Source: JBPCRW01 sp050996405
Lineage (GTDB): Bacteria > Acidobacteriota > Blastocatellia > Pyrinomonadales > Pyrinomonadaceae
Assembly (NCBI GenBank): GCA_050996405.1
Contig: JBPCRW010000020.1
Location: 5,908-69,907 of the forward strand
Direction of reading: 5' to 3'
Length of the DNA stretch: 64,000 bases
This document shows positions 40,252 to 48,689 of this stretch, piece by piece (within the stretch, counting starts at the first letter, position 1; every line of letters begins with the position of its first letter). The notes under the pieces are model-generated. The model saw only the letters and a list, made by a program, of their open reading frames with translations, searched no databases and was not told the origin of the DNA. The position numbers were made by a program, and so were the translations under genes.

Positions 40252-42273
40252 ATGGAAACTTCTAAAAATAGAACTCTGTTTTTTTCCCTGTTAATGGCGG
40301 CTGCAATTTCGCTTTCCGTGCTGACGTTTTCCGAACTCTGTTTAGTCGCGGCAAATTATTTCGATAATTACTTTGCTCTGTTGCCTCTCAACGCCCATTG
40401 GTGGGAATATTCGTTGTTGATTATTTTCGGCGGTGCCGTGGGTGTTTTAGCTGAAAAGATGAGTGTCAAAAGATTACTGCCCTACGCCGCGTTTTTTTTA
40501 TCAATCTATTTTGTCTCAAGTTTTGCGCTGGTAACTTATTTATCCATCAACATATTTTTTATTCGGGTTTTTCTCATAACGCTCTTGACGATTATCGCAA
40601 TTCACTCAAAAAAGCTCTGGGAAATTGATTCGGAACTGACCGAAAGATTAGTAAATCTGGCATCAGCCGGACATCTTCTCGAAGGAAAATCGGCTGAGAT
40701 GCGAATCGAAAGCGGCTTGAAATTGCTGGAAACCGTAATGCCTTTATCCGAAGCAATCATTTTCCGGTTCGACAAACTCGGAAATCTGACTCCTATCGGG
40801 CGGTCGCGCGGTAACAGCAGAGGCGACATGGAAAATTCTTTAACCTCCAGACAATCGGCGTGGCGCGAAAATGTTCAGTTTTGCGAGCAGGCTATCCGTG
40901 GGCGGCAGGCAATTGTTCGGCAGGACGAAGATAATAAAAATGCGGCGCAAATCGCCTTGCCGCTGATTTATGAAAAAACTATTATCGGCGTATTGTTTGT
41001 CAAAATCCGGCAGAATTTTGAACCCTCCGACCAGTATTTGCTTGAATCTTTCGGCGACCAACTAGCGCAGAACTTTCAGCGGCAGGAACTTCGCGGAAAG
41101 GATTTGCCGCATAAATTCTGGTGGAGTTTTCTTTCAACGCAGTCGGCGGAAAATCGCGTCGACATCACCAGTTTGATTGGCAGTTTGATGAAGGAGCAAA
41201 TCTTCAGCACCATTGCCAGTTCGTATTTAAAGGAAGCGCACGCGATTGCCTATCTCGACGGAACGCTGGCTTATTTAAATCGCCAGATGCGCCACCTGAT
41301 AAATTTTAACTCTTATCAAATTCACGAACTCGACCTGTTCAGCCTGCTCGAACATTTCAAAACCGAGCTTTTTTGCGAGCCGCCTCTGGCGATTCGCCGC
41401 GTTTTGCAGACGGGCGAAACTTATCACCGCGAATTGTATTTTGCGAAAACCAATAAAACGCTCGATATGCAAATCACGCTGGTCAAAGTTCCGTCGGATG
41501 AACAGTCGATTCACGAAACCAACGTGCCGATGAAACCGGCGTGTTTTCTGGTCACGTTCCGCGACATCTCCGCCGTCAAGGAAAACGAAAAACTCCGCAG
41601 CGATATGACGAGTTTGATGTCGCACGAACTTCGCACGCCAATCACGAGCATCACGGGTTTTACCGAATTGCTGTTGATGGACGAAACGATGTCGGAAGAA
41701 TCGCGCGAGTTTTTAACGATTATTTCGGGCGAATCGCAGAGGCTTTCAAAAATGCTGGCGACGTTTCTTTCGGTGTCTAATCTCGAACAGTCGGACAAAA
41801 AAGAATTCGTTAAATCGCCCGTCAAACTCGATACGGTAGTTCACGAAGTGGTTGGAGATTTGAAGGAAACCGCCAGGCGAAAACGCATTCGTCTGGTCGA
41901 ACACGCGCCGACGCACCTGCCGCCAATCGCCGCCGACAAAGGCTTAATCAGCCGCGCCGTTTCGCATCTGGTTGACAACGCCATCAAATACAGCCCCGAA
42001 AAAACTTCCGTCATTGTTTCGACTATTCTGGAATCGGAATTTTTGCGCGTCGTCGTCGAAGACAGAGGCTACGGCGTTCCAAAATCCGAACAGGAAAAAA
42101 TCTGGCAGAAATTTTACCGCGTCGCCCGCGACGGTCAGGACAAAGAAGAAGAATCCACAGGCTTGGGACTATCGTTAGTCAAGGAAATTGTCGAACAGCA
42201 CGGCGGCGCGGTCGCGGTCGAATCGGAAATCGGCGGCGGCTCGAAATTCAGTTTTGTGTTACCACGTTTATAG
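40252..42273 (+). CDS. Membrane sensor histidine kinase (GAF-PAS-HisKA-HATPase)
   Basis: A 673-residue kinase. Three to four N-terminal spans (about 10-125) form a membrane module without a large periplasmic domain; a GAF-like domain (about 135-290) and a PAS-like region (about 310-440) follow. The HisKA H-box is MSHELRTPITSITGF, the ATPase carries DNAIKYSP (N-box) and STGLGLSLVKEIVEQHGG (G-box). All catalytic motifs are intact and no receiver domain is attached. No response regulator gene adjoins; the following genes are polysaccharide-related, which may be its output, by inference. The TAG stop lies in a repeat array. Confidence 0.9.
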   Translation: METSKNRTLFFSLLMAAAISLSVLTFSELCLVAANYFDNYFALLPLNAHWWEYSLLIIFGGAVGVLAEKMSVKRLLPYAAFFLSIYFVSSFALVTYLSINIFFIRVFLITLLTIIAIHSKKLWEIDSELTERLVNLASAGHLLEGKSAEMRIESGLKLLETVMPLSEAIIFRFDKLGNLTPIGRSRGNSRGDMENSLTSRQSAWRENVQFCEQAIRGRQAIVRQDEDNKNAAQIALPLIYEKTIIGVLFVKIRQNFEPSDQYLLESFGDQLAQNFQRQELRGKDLPHKFWWSFLSTQSAENRVDITSLIGSLMKEQIFSTIASSYLKEAHAIAYLDGTLAYLNRQMRHLINFNSYQIHELDLFSLLEHFKTELFCEPPLAIRRVLQTGETYHRELYFAKTNKTLDMQITLVKVPSDEQSIHETNVPMKPACFLVTFRDISAVKENEKLRSDMTSLMSHELRTPITSITGFTELLLMDETMSEESREFLTIISGESQRLSKMLATFLSVSNLEQSDKKEFVKSPVKLDTVVHEVVGDLKETARRKRIRLVEHAPTHLPPIAADKGLISRAVSHLVDNAIKYSPEKTSVIVSTILESEFLRVVVEDRGYGVPKSEQEKIWQKFYRVARDGQDKEEESTGLGLSLVKEIVEQHGGAVAVESEIGGGSKFSFVLPRL

Positions 42274-42365
42274 CGTTTATGGCGTTATCGAGTTTGTAGC
42301 GTTAAAGGAAAATCGAATACTCTATAAATGCTACAAACGCAATGAACGCTGTAACGCTGCAAACG
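42264..42365. repeat. Palindromic nonamer array overlapping two genes
   Basis: Left arm GTTTATAGC GTTTATGGC GTTATCGA GTTTGTAGC GTTAAAG; right arm ATAAATGCT ACAAACGCA ATGAACGCT GTAACGCT GCAAACG. It supplies the last codons and TAG stop of the kinase and the first eight codons (MNAVTLQT) of the following gene. Confidence 0.85.
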
Positions 42366-43553
42366 ATTTATAATGAGCTTTTCGCGTGGTGCGAAGCCGA
42401 AGATTTTTCCGGCTACGACCCATTTGACGCGCTTAACAGCCGGATTTTTCAGCGTTCGCCGCTGAAATACTTTTCGCTGGCGCGGCTGGCGTGGCTGCAA
42501 ATGGTCAAGCGTTCGGCAAACGAAAATCTTCGACCGAAACTCAAGATTGAAAAAGGCGTAAATTCAAAAGGCATCGCGCTTTTCGCTCTCGCCGAACTCT
42601 CACGCTTTCGCGCAACCGGCGAAACAAAACACGCCGAAAACTCGAAAAAGCTTCTCGAAAAACTTCTCGCTCTTAAAATCGAAATTCAAAATCCGCAATC
42701 TGCAATCCAAAATCGTGCGGCTTTCGGCTACAATTTCGATTGGCAGTCGCGCGCTTTTTTCGCGCCGAAAGGAACGCCGACGATTGTTCCGACGGCGTTT
42801 GCCACGCGCGCTTTTCTCGAAGCCTATGCCGTTTTCAAAACGCCCGAATATTTGACAACGGCGCAGGAAATTTCTCGCTTTATAATTGAAGATTTAAACC
42901 GCCCGTTTGAAACAGACGAAGAAATTTGTTTCAGCTACACACCGCTTGATAAGAGCATAATTTTCAACGCTTCGCTGCTGGCGGGCAAAACTTTAGGAAG
43001 CGTCGGCGCAATTACGCGAAACTGGGAATGCATAAATTTGGCGGAAAAGTCAGCGCGTTTCGTCCTGCGTCGGCAGCGTGCGGACGGCGCATGGGCTTAC
43101 GGTTCAAAATTTCGCCATCAATGGATTGATAATTTTCACACGGCGTCTATTTTGCTCTCGCTTTTCCGTCTTCAGAAAACGATTCCAAAGCTGCGCGAAG
43201 AAATTTTTCCGGCAATCGAAAAGGGTTTAAACTTCTGGCTCGACAATTTTTTTCTCGCGGACGGAACGCCGAAATACTACGACCGCGAAACTTTTCCGGT
43301 TGATATTCATTCGGCTTCCGCCGCGATTGTCGCGCTGTGCGAATTAAACGAAATTGACGCGCGCTGCCAGCCATTGGCGGAAAAAGTCGCCGGTTGGACA
43401 ATCGAAAACATGCGCGATTCAAGCGGATTTTTTTATTATCAAAAACGAAAATCGGAAACGGTCAAAGCTCCTTTTATACGCTGGGCGCAAGCGTGGACGG
43501 CTTATGCAATCGCAAGATTACTGGAAGAAACTAGCCGCGAATTACACAAATAA
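42342..43553 (+). CDS. Alpha/alpha-toroid protein in polysaccharide cluster
   Basis: A 403-residue soluble protein built of repeated helical hairpins (e.g. KGIALFALAELSRFRATGE, FATRAFLEAYAVFKT, NFHTASILLSLFRL, HSASAAIVALCEL), the pattern of six-hairpin glycosidase-like or prenyltransferase-like toroids. Conserved aromatics and DGAWAYG lie in the central cavity region. Similar proteins occur beside DUF354 and capsule genes, with misleading legacy names. Its first eight codons come from a repeat array and residues near 115-124 (IQNPQSAIQN) from another in-frame heptamer array. Enzymatic role unknown. Confidence 0.6.
   Translation: MNAVTLQTIYNELFAWCEAEDFSGYDPFDALNSRIFQRSPLKYFSLARLAWLQMVKRSANENLRPKLKIEKGVNSKGIALFALAELSRFRATGETKHAENSKKLLEKLLALKIEIQNPQSAIQNRAAFGYNFDWQSRAFFAPKGTPTIVPTAFATRAFLEAYAVFKTPEYLTTAQEISRFIIEDLNRPFETDEEICFSYTPLDKSIIFNASLLAGKTLGSVGAITRNWECINLAEKSARFVLRRQRADGAWAYGSKFRHQWIDNFHTASILLSLFRLQKTIPKLREEIFPAIEKGLNFWLDNFFLADGTPKYYDRETFPVDIHSASAAIVALCELNEIDARCQPLAEKVAGWTIENMRDSSGFFYYQKRKSETVKAPFIRWAQAWTAYAIARLLEETSRELHK
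42681..42714. repeat. In-frame heptamer array inside a coding region
   Basis: Units AAATCCG CAATCTG CAATCCA AAATCG are translated as EIQNPQSAIQNR in the middle of the toroid protein. This looks like a half-array inserted into the gene without breaking the frame. Confidence 0.65.
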
Positions 43554-43605
43554 CACGAATTAAATTACAAGAAATTATTCGTGTTATTCGTGTCATTCGC
43601 GGCTA
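43532..43605. repeat. Palindromic nonamer array (AATAACACG units)
   Basis: TAGCCGCGAATTACACAAATAACACGAATT faces AATTATTCGTGTTATTCGTGTCATTCGCGGCTA, near-perfect pairing over about 30 bases. The stop codon of the toroid gene (43551-43553) is within the left arm. Confidence 0.9.
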
Positions 43606-43622
43606 AAGTTTTTTATGGCAAA

Positions 43623-44651
43623 ATGAATGCAATGCAAATTTGGATTGATTTGGGAAACTCGCCGCACGTGCCGTTTTTTCTCGCGCTTTCAAAAGAATTT
43701 GAACGGCGCGGACACAAAATTTTGTGGACGGCGCGCGATTACGCGCAGACGCTTCCGCTTGCCAAAAAAGCGAATTTGCCGATTGAGATTTTCGGCGCGC
43801 ACGGCGGAAAAAGTATCGCGCAAAAGGGCTTGAAATTCGGCGGCAGAGTTTTCGATTTGACGCGCTGGGCGAGCGGCAAAAAAATCGATTTGGTGCTGTC
43901 GCATAATTCACACGAACCGCTCGCCGTCGCTCGCCTGCTCAAAATCAGAAGCGTCAATTTGATGGATTACGAGCATCATCCGATGAATCGTCTGTCTTTT
44001 CGTCTGGCTGATAAAGTCATTGTTCCCGAAAGTTTTCCTGACGAGTTTTTGAAAAAATTCGGCGCGCTCAAAAAGACGCAAAAGTTTGAGGGCATTAAGG
44101 AAGACGTTTATTTATCGGACTTTGAACCCGATGCTGGATTTCAAGGCGAACTCGAAAAACTCGGAATCGAGCCTGAAAATATTTTAGTCGTCGTGCGCCC
44201 GCACGCGCCCGAAGCCCTCTATCATCGCGGTTTCGCCAACGAGATTCTGGACGAACTGCTCGATAAATTTTCGGCGCGTGAAAGTGTTAAAATCATTTTG
44301 CTTCCGCGAAAAAATTATCAGGGCGACGAATTGAAAAAAAAACATCCGCAGCCGAATATTATCATCCCCGAAATGATTCTGGACGGCGCAAATTTATTAG
44401 CGGCGGCTGATTTGGTAATATCGGGCGGCGGCACGATGAACCGTGAAGCGGCGGCGTTGGGCGTTCCGACCGCGAGCGTTTTCGCCGGTCGCGCCGCCGC
44501 GATTGACGAATATCTGGCGCGTGAAAATCGCCTGCTGAAAATCACGAAACGCGAAGATTTAGCGGGAATAAAATTGACGAAAAAAAAATCTCTGAACCCT
44601 CGCCGCGAAAATAAAGTATGCAGCCAAATTGTAAATTTTATTTTGCAGTAA
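43623..44651 (+). CDS. DUF354 protein (GT-B/epimerase-like)
   Basis: A 342-residue protein related to UDP-GlcNAc 2-epimerase/GT-B folds. It opens with MQIWIDLGNSPHVPFFLALSKEFERRGH, a DUF354 hallmark, and contains DLVLSHNSHEPLAVAR, MDYEHHPMNRL and SGGGTMNREAAALGVP, the last resembling nucleotide-sugar binding. ATG 43623 or 43632 are both possible; the frame upstream to 43581 is repeat-derived. It lies between the toroid protein and the priming glycosyltransferase and probably acts on surface glycan precursors; the reaction is unknown. Confidence 0.75.
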   Translation: MNAMQIWIDLGNSPHVPFFLALSKEFERRGHKILWTARDYAQTLPLAKKANLPIEIFGAHGGKSIAQKGLKFGGRVFDLTRWASGKKIDLVLSHNSHEPLAVARLLKIRSVNLMDYEHHPMNRLSFRLADKVIVPESFPDEFLKKFGALKKTQKFEGIKEDVYLSDFEPDAGFQGELEKLGIEPENILVVVRPHAPEALYHRGFANEILDELLDKFSARESVKIILLPRKNYQGDELKKKHPQPNIIIPEMILDGANLLAAADLVISGGGTMNREAAALGVPTASVFAGRAAAIDEYLARENRLLKITKREDLAGIKLTKKKSLNPRRENKVCSQIVNFILQ

Positions 44652-44823
44652 GCTGTCTCGAAAATAGAAAATTCATTTTTACGATAATCTTTAAATAGGC
44701 GCGGCGCGGTTAGCGAAAACGCGCGTGCTTCCGCCTTCGACTGCGTAAAATCCGAAGTCCGAAACTAAGGGCGGGCAAACATTCTGTTTTTGTATCTGCT
44801 TCATAAAAGGTTAAAATCTTTTT

Positions 44824-46389
44824 GTGCAGGCAACCGTGCAAGCGAAACAACTGGAGCGAAGCCTCGAACGAGCGCGGCGGCGCGCGCCCGAATGGGTTTT
44901 GCCAATGGCGAAAGCGTTGATTTTTACGGTCGATGTCTTGCTTGCCATCGTATGTTTTGTCATCGCTTTTAAACTGCGCGAAGGCGAAGCGGTTTTGTCG
45001 TCAACCGCCTGGTCTTGGTCAAAAGCGTTTGTGCCGTATGCCGGAGTTTTATTTTTTGTCGCGCCGGTTCGGATGACGCTGCTGCTTTACCAGCGCGTTT
45101 ATAGGTTGAGCGGCGCGTTTTCCTACACGGCGCAAGCCCTTAAAATTTTCAAAGCCGTTTCGGTCGGCTCGCTTCTGATTATCGCCGTTACATTTCTTTT
45201 TCGCGGCGGTTTCGCGTTTCGTGATTTTTCGTATTCGCGCGGTGTTTTCGTGCTGGATTATTTTCTCGCGCTCGTCGCCTTTGCAGCTTTTCATCTGGCG
45301 GTTCGCTACACGCAGACAATTTTCCGGCGGCGCGGCATTAATTTGATTCCGACGCTGGTTGTCGGCAGCGGCGCGGAAGCCGAACAGACGATTAACGAAC
45401 TTGCCGCGCGGCGCGATTTAGGCTATCGCGTGGTTGGAATTGTTACGAACGATGAAGTAAGAACGCTGAATGCTGAATCTTCCTTTAATTCCGCGTTCAG
45501 AAATGTTCCGGTCGTCGGCGCGCTGGACGATTTGCCAGTCGTTATCTGCCGACTGGCGATTCAGGAAGTCATCATCACCGACAGCCGGATTCCGAGCGAG
45601 AAAATTTTTGACGCGATGATGCAAATCGGCAGACAGCAGCGTGTCGAATTTCGTTTCGCGCCGTCGCTGTTCAACGTTTTGCCGCAAAAAACCGAAGTCG
45701 AACAAATCGGCGTTTTGCCGATGGTGCGGCTTTTCCGCGAACCGCTTTCGAGCGCGGAAAGATTTGTCAAACGAACTTCAGATATTATCATTTCCGCATT
45801 GGCATTGATTATTCTTTCGCCGGTTTGGTTGATAATTTCGATTTTAATCAAACTCGATTCGCATGGCGCGATTTTGTTCAAACAAGAGCGCGTCGGGATG
45901 GACGGGCGCGTTTTTCTCTGCTACAAATTTCGCACGATGCGGGCTGACGCGGACGAACGGATTCACCGCGAAGCGTATCGCCAGAATATCAAAGGCGAAC
46001 GCGAAGCCAACGCGGGCAATGACAAAAAACCTGTTTTCGGCAAAGTCAGAAACGATTGCCGCGTGACGAAAATCGGAAAATTTTTGCGCCGTTCGAGCCT
46101 TGATGAACTGCCGCAGTTTTTAAACGTTCTGCGCGGCGAGATGAGCGTCGTCGGCGCGCGCCCGCCGATTCCTTACGAAGTTGTGGAATATGATTTGAAA
46201 CACCGGCGGCGGCTCGATATGAAACCCGGAATCACGGGCTTGTGGCAGGTTTCGGGTAGAAATCGTTTGACGTTTGAAGAAATGGTGAAAATTGATTTGT
46301 ATTACATCGAAAACTGGTCTCTGTGGCTCGATTTGAAAATAATTTTGCTGACGCTTCCGGCAGTTTTGCGCGGCGACGGCGCGCGGTAA
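44824..46389 (+). CDS. Polyprenyl glycosylphosphotransferase (WcaJ/EpsL type)
   Basis: Primes exopolysaccharide synthesis by moving a sugar-1-phosphate to undecaprenyl phosphate. The 521 residues (GTG start 44824) have four N-terminal spans (about 35-160), a CoA-binding-like domain ([15 protein letters not shown]), a fifth hydrophobic segment with [18 protein letters not shown], and the catalytic domain: [58 protein letters not shown]. All are intact. An in-frame heptamer palindrome (45463-45502) encodes [11 protein letters not shown] between domains. Confidence 0.92.
   Translation: MQATVQAKQLERSLERARRRAPEWVLPMAKALIFTVDVLLAIVCFVIAFKLREGEAVLSSTAWSWSKAFVPYAGVLFFVAPVRMTLLLYQRVYRLSGAFSYTAQALKIFKAVSVGSLLIIAVTFLFRGGFAFRDFSYSRGVFVLDYFLALVAFAAFHLAVRYTQTIFRRRGINLIPTLVVGSGAEAEQTINELAARRDLGYRVVGIVTNDEVRTLNAESSFNSAFRNVPVVGALDDLPVVICRLAIQEVIITDSRIPSEKIFDAMMQIGRQQRVEFRFAPSLFNVLPQKTEVEQIGVLPMVRLFREPLSSAERFVKRTSDIIISALALIILSPVWLIISILIKLDSHGAILFKQERVGMDGRVFLCYKFRTMRADADERIHREAYRQNIKGEREANAGNDKKPVFGKVRNDCRVTKIGKFLRRSSLDELPQFLNVLRGEMSVVGARPPIPYEVVEYDLKHRRRLDMKPGITGLWQVSGRNRLTFEEMVKIDLYYIENWSLWLDLKIILLTLPAVLRGDGAR
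45463..45502. repeat. In-frame palindromic heptamers inside the glycosylphosphotransferase gene
   Basis: ACGCTGAATGCTGAATC faces TTAATTCCGCGTTCAG, i.e. GCTGAAT units and their inversion. It is translated without breaking the frame in a linker, like the array at 42681-42714. Confidence 0.6.
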
Positions 46390-46390
46390 C

Positions 46391-46460
46391 CAGCTACGAA
46401 AAGGCACAAAATACACAAAAGTTTCCACCAAAACCTTTTTGTGATTTTTGTGGCTATTTT
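46391..46460. repeat. Palindromic array (CACAAAATA units) before prmC
   Basis: AGCTACGAAAAGGCACAAAATACACAAAAG faces CTTTTTGTGATTTTTGTGGCTATTTT. It fills the 75-base gap between the priming transferase and prmC and gives prmC an in-frame but repeat-encoded upstream start. Confidence 0.8.
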
Positions 46461-46464
46461 AATA

Positions 46465-47319
46465 ATGAAAATCTCCGAAATTCTCAAAAGCGCGACCGAA
46501 ATTCTGCGCGAGAATAAAGTTACCGAACCGCGCCGCGAAGCTGTTTCACTGCTCGCCTTCGCTTTGCAAAAAGACAAAATTTTTCTCGTCGCGCACGACA
46601 ATTACAAACTTTCCGCTGAAGAAGAAACTCGCTTTCAGAATTTTTTGCAACGCCGCGCAAACCGCGAGCCACTGCAATATATTCGCGGGACGCAGGAATT
46701 TTACGGCTTGGATTTTACGGTTACGCCCGACGTTTTGATTCCGCGCCCGGAAACCGAATTGATTGTCGAAAATGCGGTCAAGATTTTACGTCCGATTGAA
46801 AATCCGCGCGTTTGCGAAGTCGGCGTTGGTTCGGGCTGTATCTCGGTTTCGATTCTCCACGAAATAAAAAATGCTCGCGCAATCGGCTTGGATATTTCGG
46901 AAAAGGCTCTGGAAATTGCGAAAAAAAATGCCGGAAGAAATAATGTTTCGGAAAGATTGAAATTAAAAATTTCCGACGTTTTCGCCGCTTTAGATAACGA
47001 AAAATTCGATTTAATCGTTTCCAATCCGCCGTATATTTCGGTTGACGAAATGGAAACCTTGCAGGCGGAAGTTCGCGGATTTGAGCCGCTTGCGGCTTTG
47101 ACCGACGGCAAAGACGGACTTTCAATTATCGAAAAAATCATTTCCGAATCTCCTGAATTTCTGCGCGGCGGCAACGGTTATCTGTTAATGGAAATCGGCT
47201 TTAATCAAGCGCGAAAAGTTTCCGAAATGTTCGACAAAACCGTCTGGCAATCGCTCGAATTTTTGCCCGATTTACAGGGAATCGCGCGAACGGTCAAAGC
47301 AAAATTAAGAAGTTGCTAA
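46465..47319 (+). CDS. prmC: PrmC, release-factor glutamine methyltransferase
   Basis: Methylates the GGQ glutamine of peptide-chain release factors 1 and 2 with SAM. The 284 residues have a helical N-terminal domain (REAVSLLAF, REPLQYIRGTQEFYGL, LIPRPETE) and the SAM-fold with VCEVGVGSGCIS and the catalytic NPPY motif in DLIVSNPPYISVDE. ATG 46465 is used; the frame upstream to 46441 is repeat-encoded. prfA, the usual neighbour, is absent. Complete by length and motifs. Confidence 0.92.
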   Translation: MKISEILKSATEILRENKVTEPRREAVSLLAFALQKDKIFLVAHDNYKLSAEEETRFQNFLQRRANREPLQYIRGTQEFYGLDFTVTPDVLIPRPETELIVENAVKILRPIENPRVCEVGVGSGCISVSILHEIKNARAIGLDISEKALEIAKKNAGRNNVSERLKLKISDVFAALDNEKFDLIVSNPPYISVDEMETLQAEVRGFEPLAALTDGKDGLSIIEKIISESPEFLRGGNGYLLMEIGFNQARKVSEMFDKTVWQSLEFLPDLQGIARTVKAKLRSC

Positions 47320-47361
47320 AATTCTTGCGGGCATTGTTAGAATTTTTTTTAAATTTTTTTA

Positions 47362-47390
47362 TTGCTCATCAAAGTTCGTTCTGTTATATT
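47362..47390 (+). promoter_or_regulatory. Promoter candidate for ytxH-like gene
   Basis: TTGCTC (47362-47367), 17-base spacer, TATATT (47385-47390) after an unusually T-rich stretch. The -35 is weak. The start would be near 47397, giving a leader of nearly 60 bases to the gene at 47454. Confidence 0.4.
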
Positions 47391-47453
47391 CTTTGTATCG
47401 AGAAATTTAAACGAATTTTCAGCATAATTATTTGCGAAAGGGGGATTTTTAGA

Positions 47454-47954
47454 ATGAAATACGAATACGAGAGAGAAGACGCGAGCGCGACTACTAAATT
47501 AACTTATTTGCTTATCGGCGGCGGAATCGGGGCGGTCATCGCTCTGCTGTTCGCGCCGAAATCGGGCGTTGAATTACGCGGCGATATTGCCGATGCCACG
47601 CGCAAAGGTTTGGAAAAAAGTAAGGAAGCCGCCGGACAGCTTCAGGAACGCGCCGGTGAATATTACGAAGTAACGCGCGATAAAGCGGGCGAGCTTTACG
47701 GCACGGCGCAGGATAAGGCTAGCGAACTATATCAAACGGCGCAGGATAAAGCGGGCGAACTTGCCGAAAAAGCGAAAGGCGCGGTTTCCCAATCGAATAA
47801 TCCGATTTCCGCCGCGCTCGATGCCGGAAAACAGGCGTATCGAGATGAAAAACGGCGCACTGAGAATTCGGCGATTACGGAAGGTCGTCCGGCTTATCCG
47901 GTGGAAAAGAAAGAACTACCGCACGCGCCGAATGAAAAAGGAAGCGAAAAATAA
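47454..47954 (+). CDS. YtxH-domain protein with 11-residue helical repeats
   Basis: A 166-residue general-stress-type protein. The YtxH segment is one membrane span with LLIGGGIGAVIALLFAPKSGVELR (about 18-41), followed by a charged amphipathic stretch containing repeated 11-mers: TRDKAGELYG, TAQDKASELYQ, TAQDKAGELAE, similar to LEA proteins. ATG 47454 has AAAGGGGGA upstream. It is 51 bases before the DUF948 gene and probably co-transcribed. Stress role is by family analogy only. Confidence 0.82.
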   Translation: MKYEYEREDASATTKLTYLLIGGGIGAVIALLFAPKSGVELRGDIADATRKGLEKSKEAAGQLQERAGEYYEVTRDKAGELYGTAQDKASELYQTAQDKAGELAEKAKGAVSQSNNPISAALDAGKQAYRDEKRRTENSAITEGRPAYPVEKKELPHAPNEKGSEK

Positions 47955-48005
47955 TTTAGTAATTCAAGGAGGGTAATTAGATTTCAAGTCTAATTAATTA
48001 AAATT

Positions 48006-48545
48006 ATGAACGCGAGTAATCCGCAGTTTTGGATGATGATTTCGTCAATTATCATTGCAATTTGCTTTATCGTGATGGCGATTGCCTTGATTGCGATTGC
48101 CATCACGGTCAAAAAAGTTATCGGGACGGTTAATCGGGTTGAGGAAAAGATCGAGCCTTTAATAGCTAAAGTTAACGCCATCGGCGAACAGGGAAAGCAA
48201 ATTTCCGTGCAGTTCACAGAGATTTCCGGCTATCTTTCGACGGCGACAAAAAATGTTTCCGAGTCAACCGCGCTTATCAAACAGGAAGTTGCCGACCTGA
48301 AAACTCTGGTTGGCGAAACGGCTCATACGGCGAAGGATAAAGTCGAGTTAGTGAGCAATACGATTGAACGCACGCAGCAGCAGGTTGCCACGACGACGGA
48401 TTTTATTCAGCAAAAAGTCGTCGAACCGGCGCGCGAAATCGCGGCGGTAATGGCGGGCGTTCGCAAAGGTTTGGAAGTCCTTCTCGCGCCGTCGCCGAAA
48501 CAGATTGACCGCGCTTATACCGAAGATGAGATGTTTATCGGATGA
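48006..48545 (+). CDS. DUF948-like membrane-anchored coiled-coil protein
   Basis: A 179-residue protein with an N-terminal membrane span (about 10-36, IIIAICFIVMAIALIAIAI) and a long heptad-rich cytoplasmic helix (EKIEPLIAKVNAIGEQGKQIS, then about 65-145), as in DUF948 proteins that frequently pair with YtxH proteins. The ALAPSPKQIDRAYTEDEMFIG-like tail is acidic. It is followed by a convincing terminator. Function unknown; envelope stress is plausible from the pairing. Confidence 0.72.
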   Translation: MNASNPQFWMMISSIIIAICFIVMAIALIAIAITVKKVIGTVNRVEEKIEPLIAKVNAIGEQGKQISVQFTEISGYLSTATKNVSESTALIKQEVADLKTLVGETAHTAKDKVELVSNTIERTQQQVATTTDFIQQKVVEPAREIAAVMAGVRKGLEVLLAPSPKQIDRAYTEDEMFIG

Positions 48546-48569
48546 TAAGCAGTCGAAACTGAATTTTAG

Positions 48570-48597
48570 AAACGGGCGGGGACACTTGCCCGTTTTT
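48570..48597 (+). terminator. Intrinsic terminator after the DUF948 gene
   Basis: AAACGGGC (48570-48577), 10-base loop, GCCCGTTT (48588-48595) followed by more T. It ends the ytxH-DUF948 transcript. Confidence 0.85.
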
Positions 48598-48635
48598 ATT
48601 TTGTTTAATTTTGAGTTTGGCTTTCTTATTTTCAG

Positions 48636-48664
48636 AAAAAGAGCGGCGAATTTCTTCACCGCTC
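48636..48664 (-). terminator. Intrinsic terminator of the Clp ATPase gene
   Basis: Minus strand: GAGCGGTGAA, loop GAAA, TTCGCCGCTC, then TTTTTC. The 10-bp stem has one wobble. It lies 26 bases past the stop codon at 48690. Confidence 0.85.
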
Positions 48665-48689
48665 AAATCTCAAAAAGGTTTTTCAGGTT

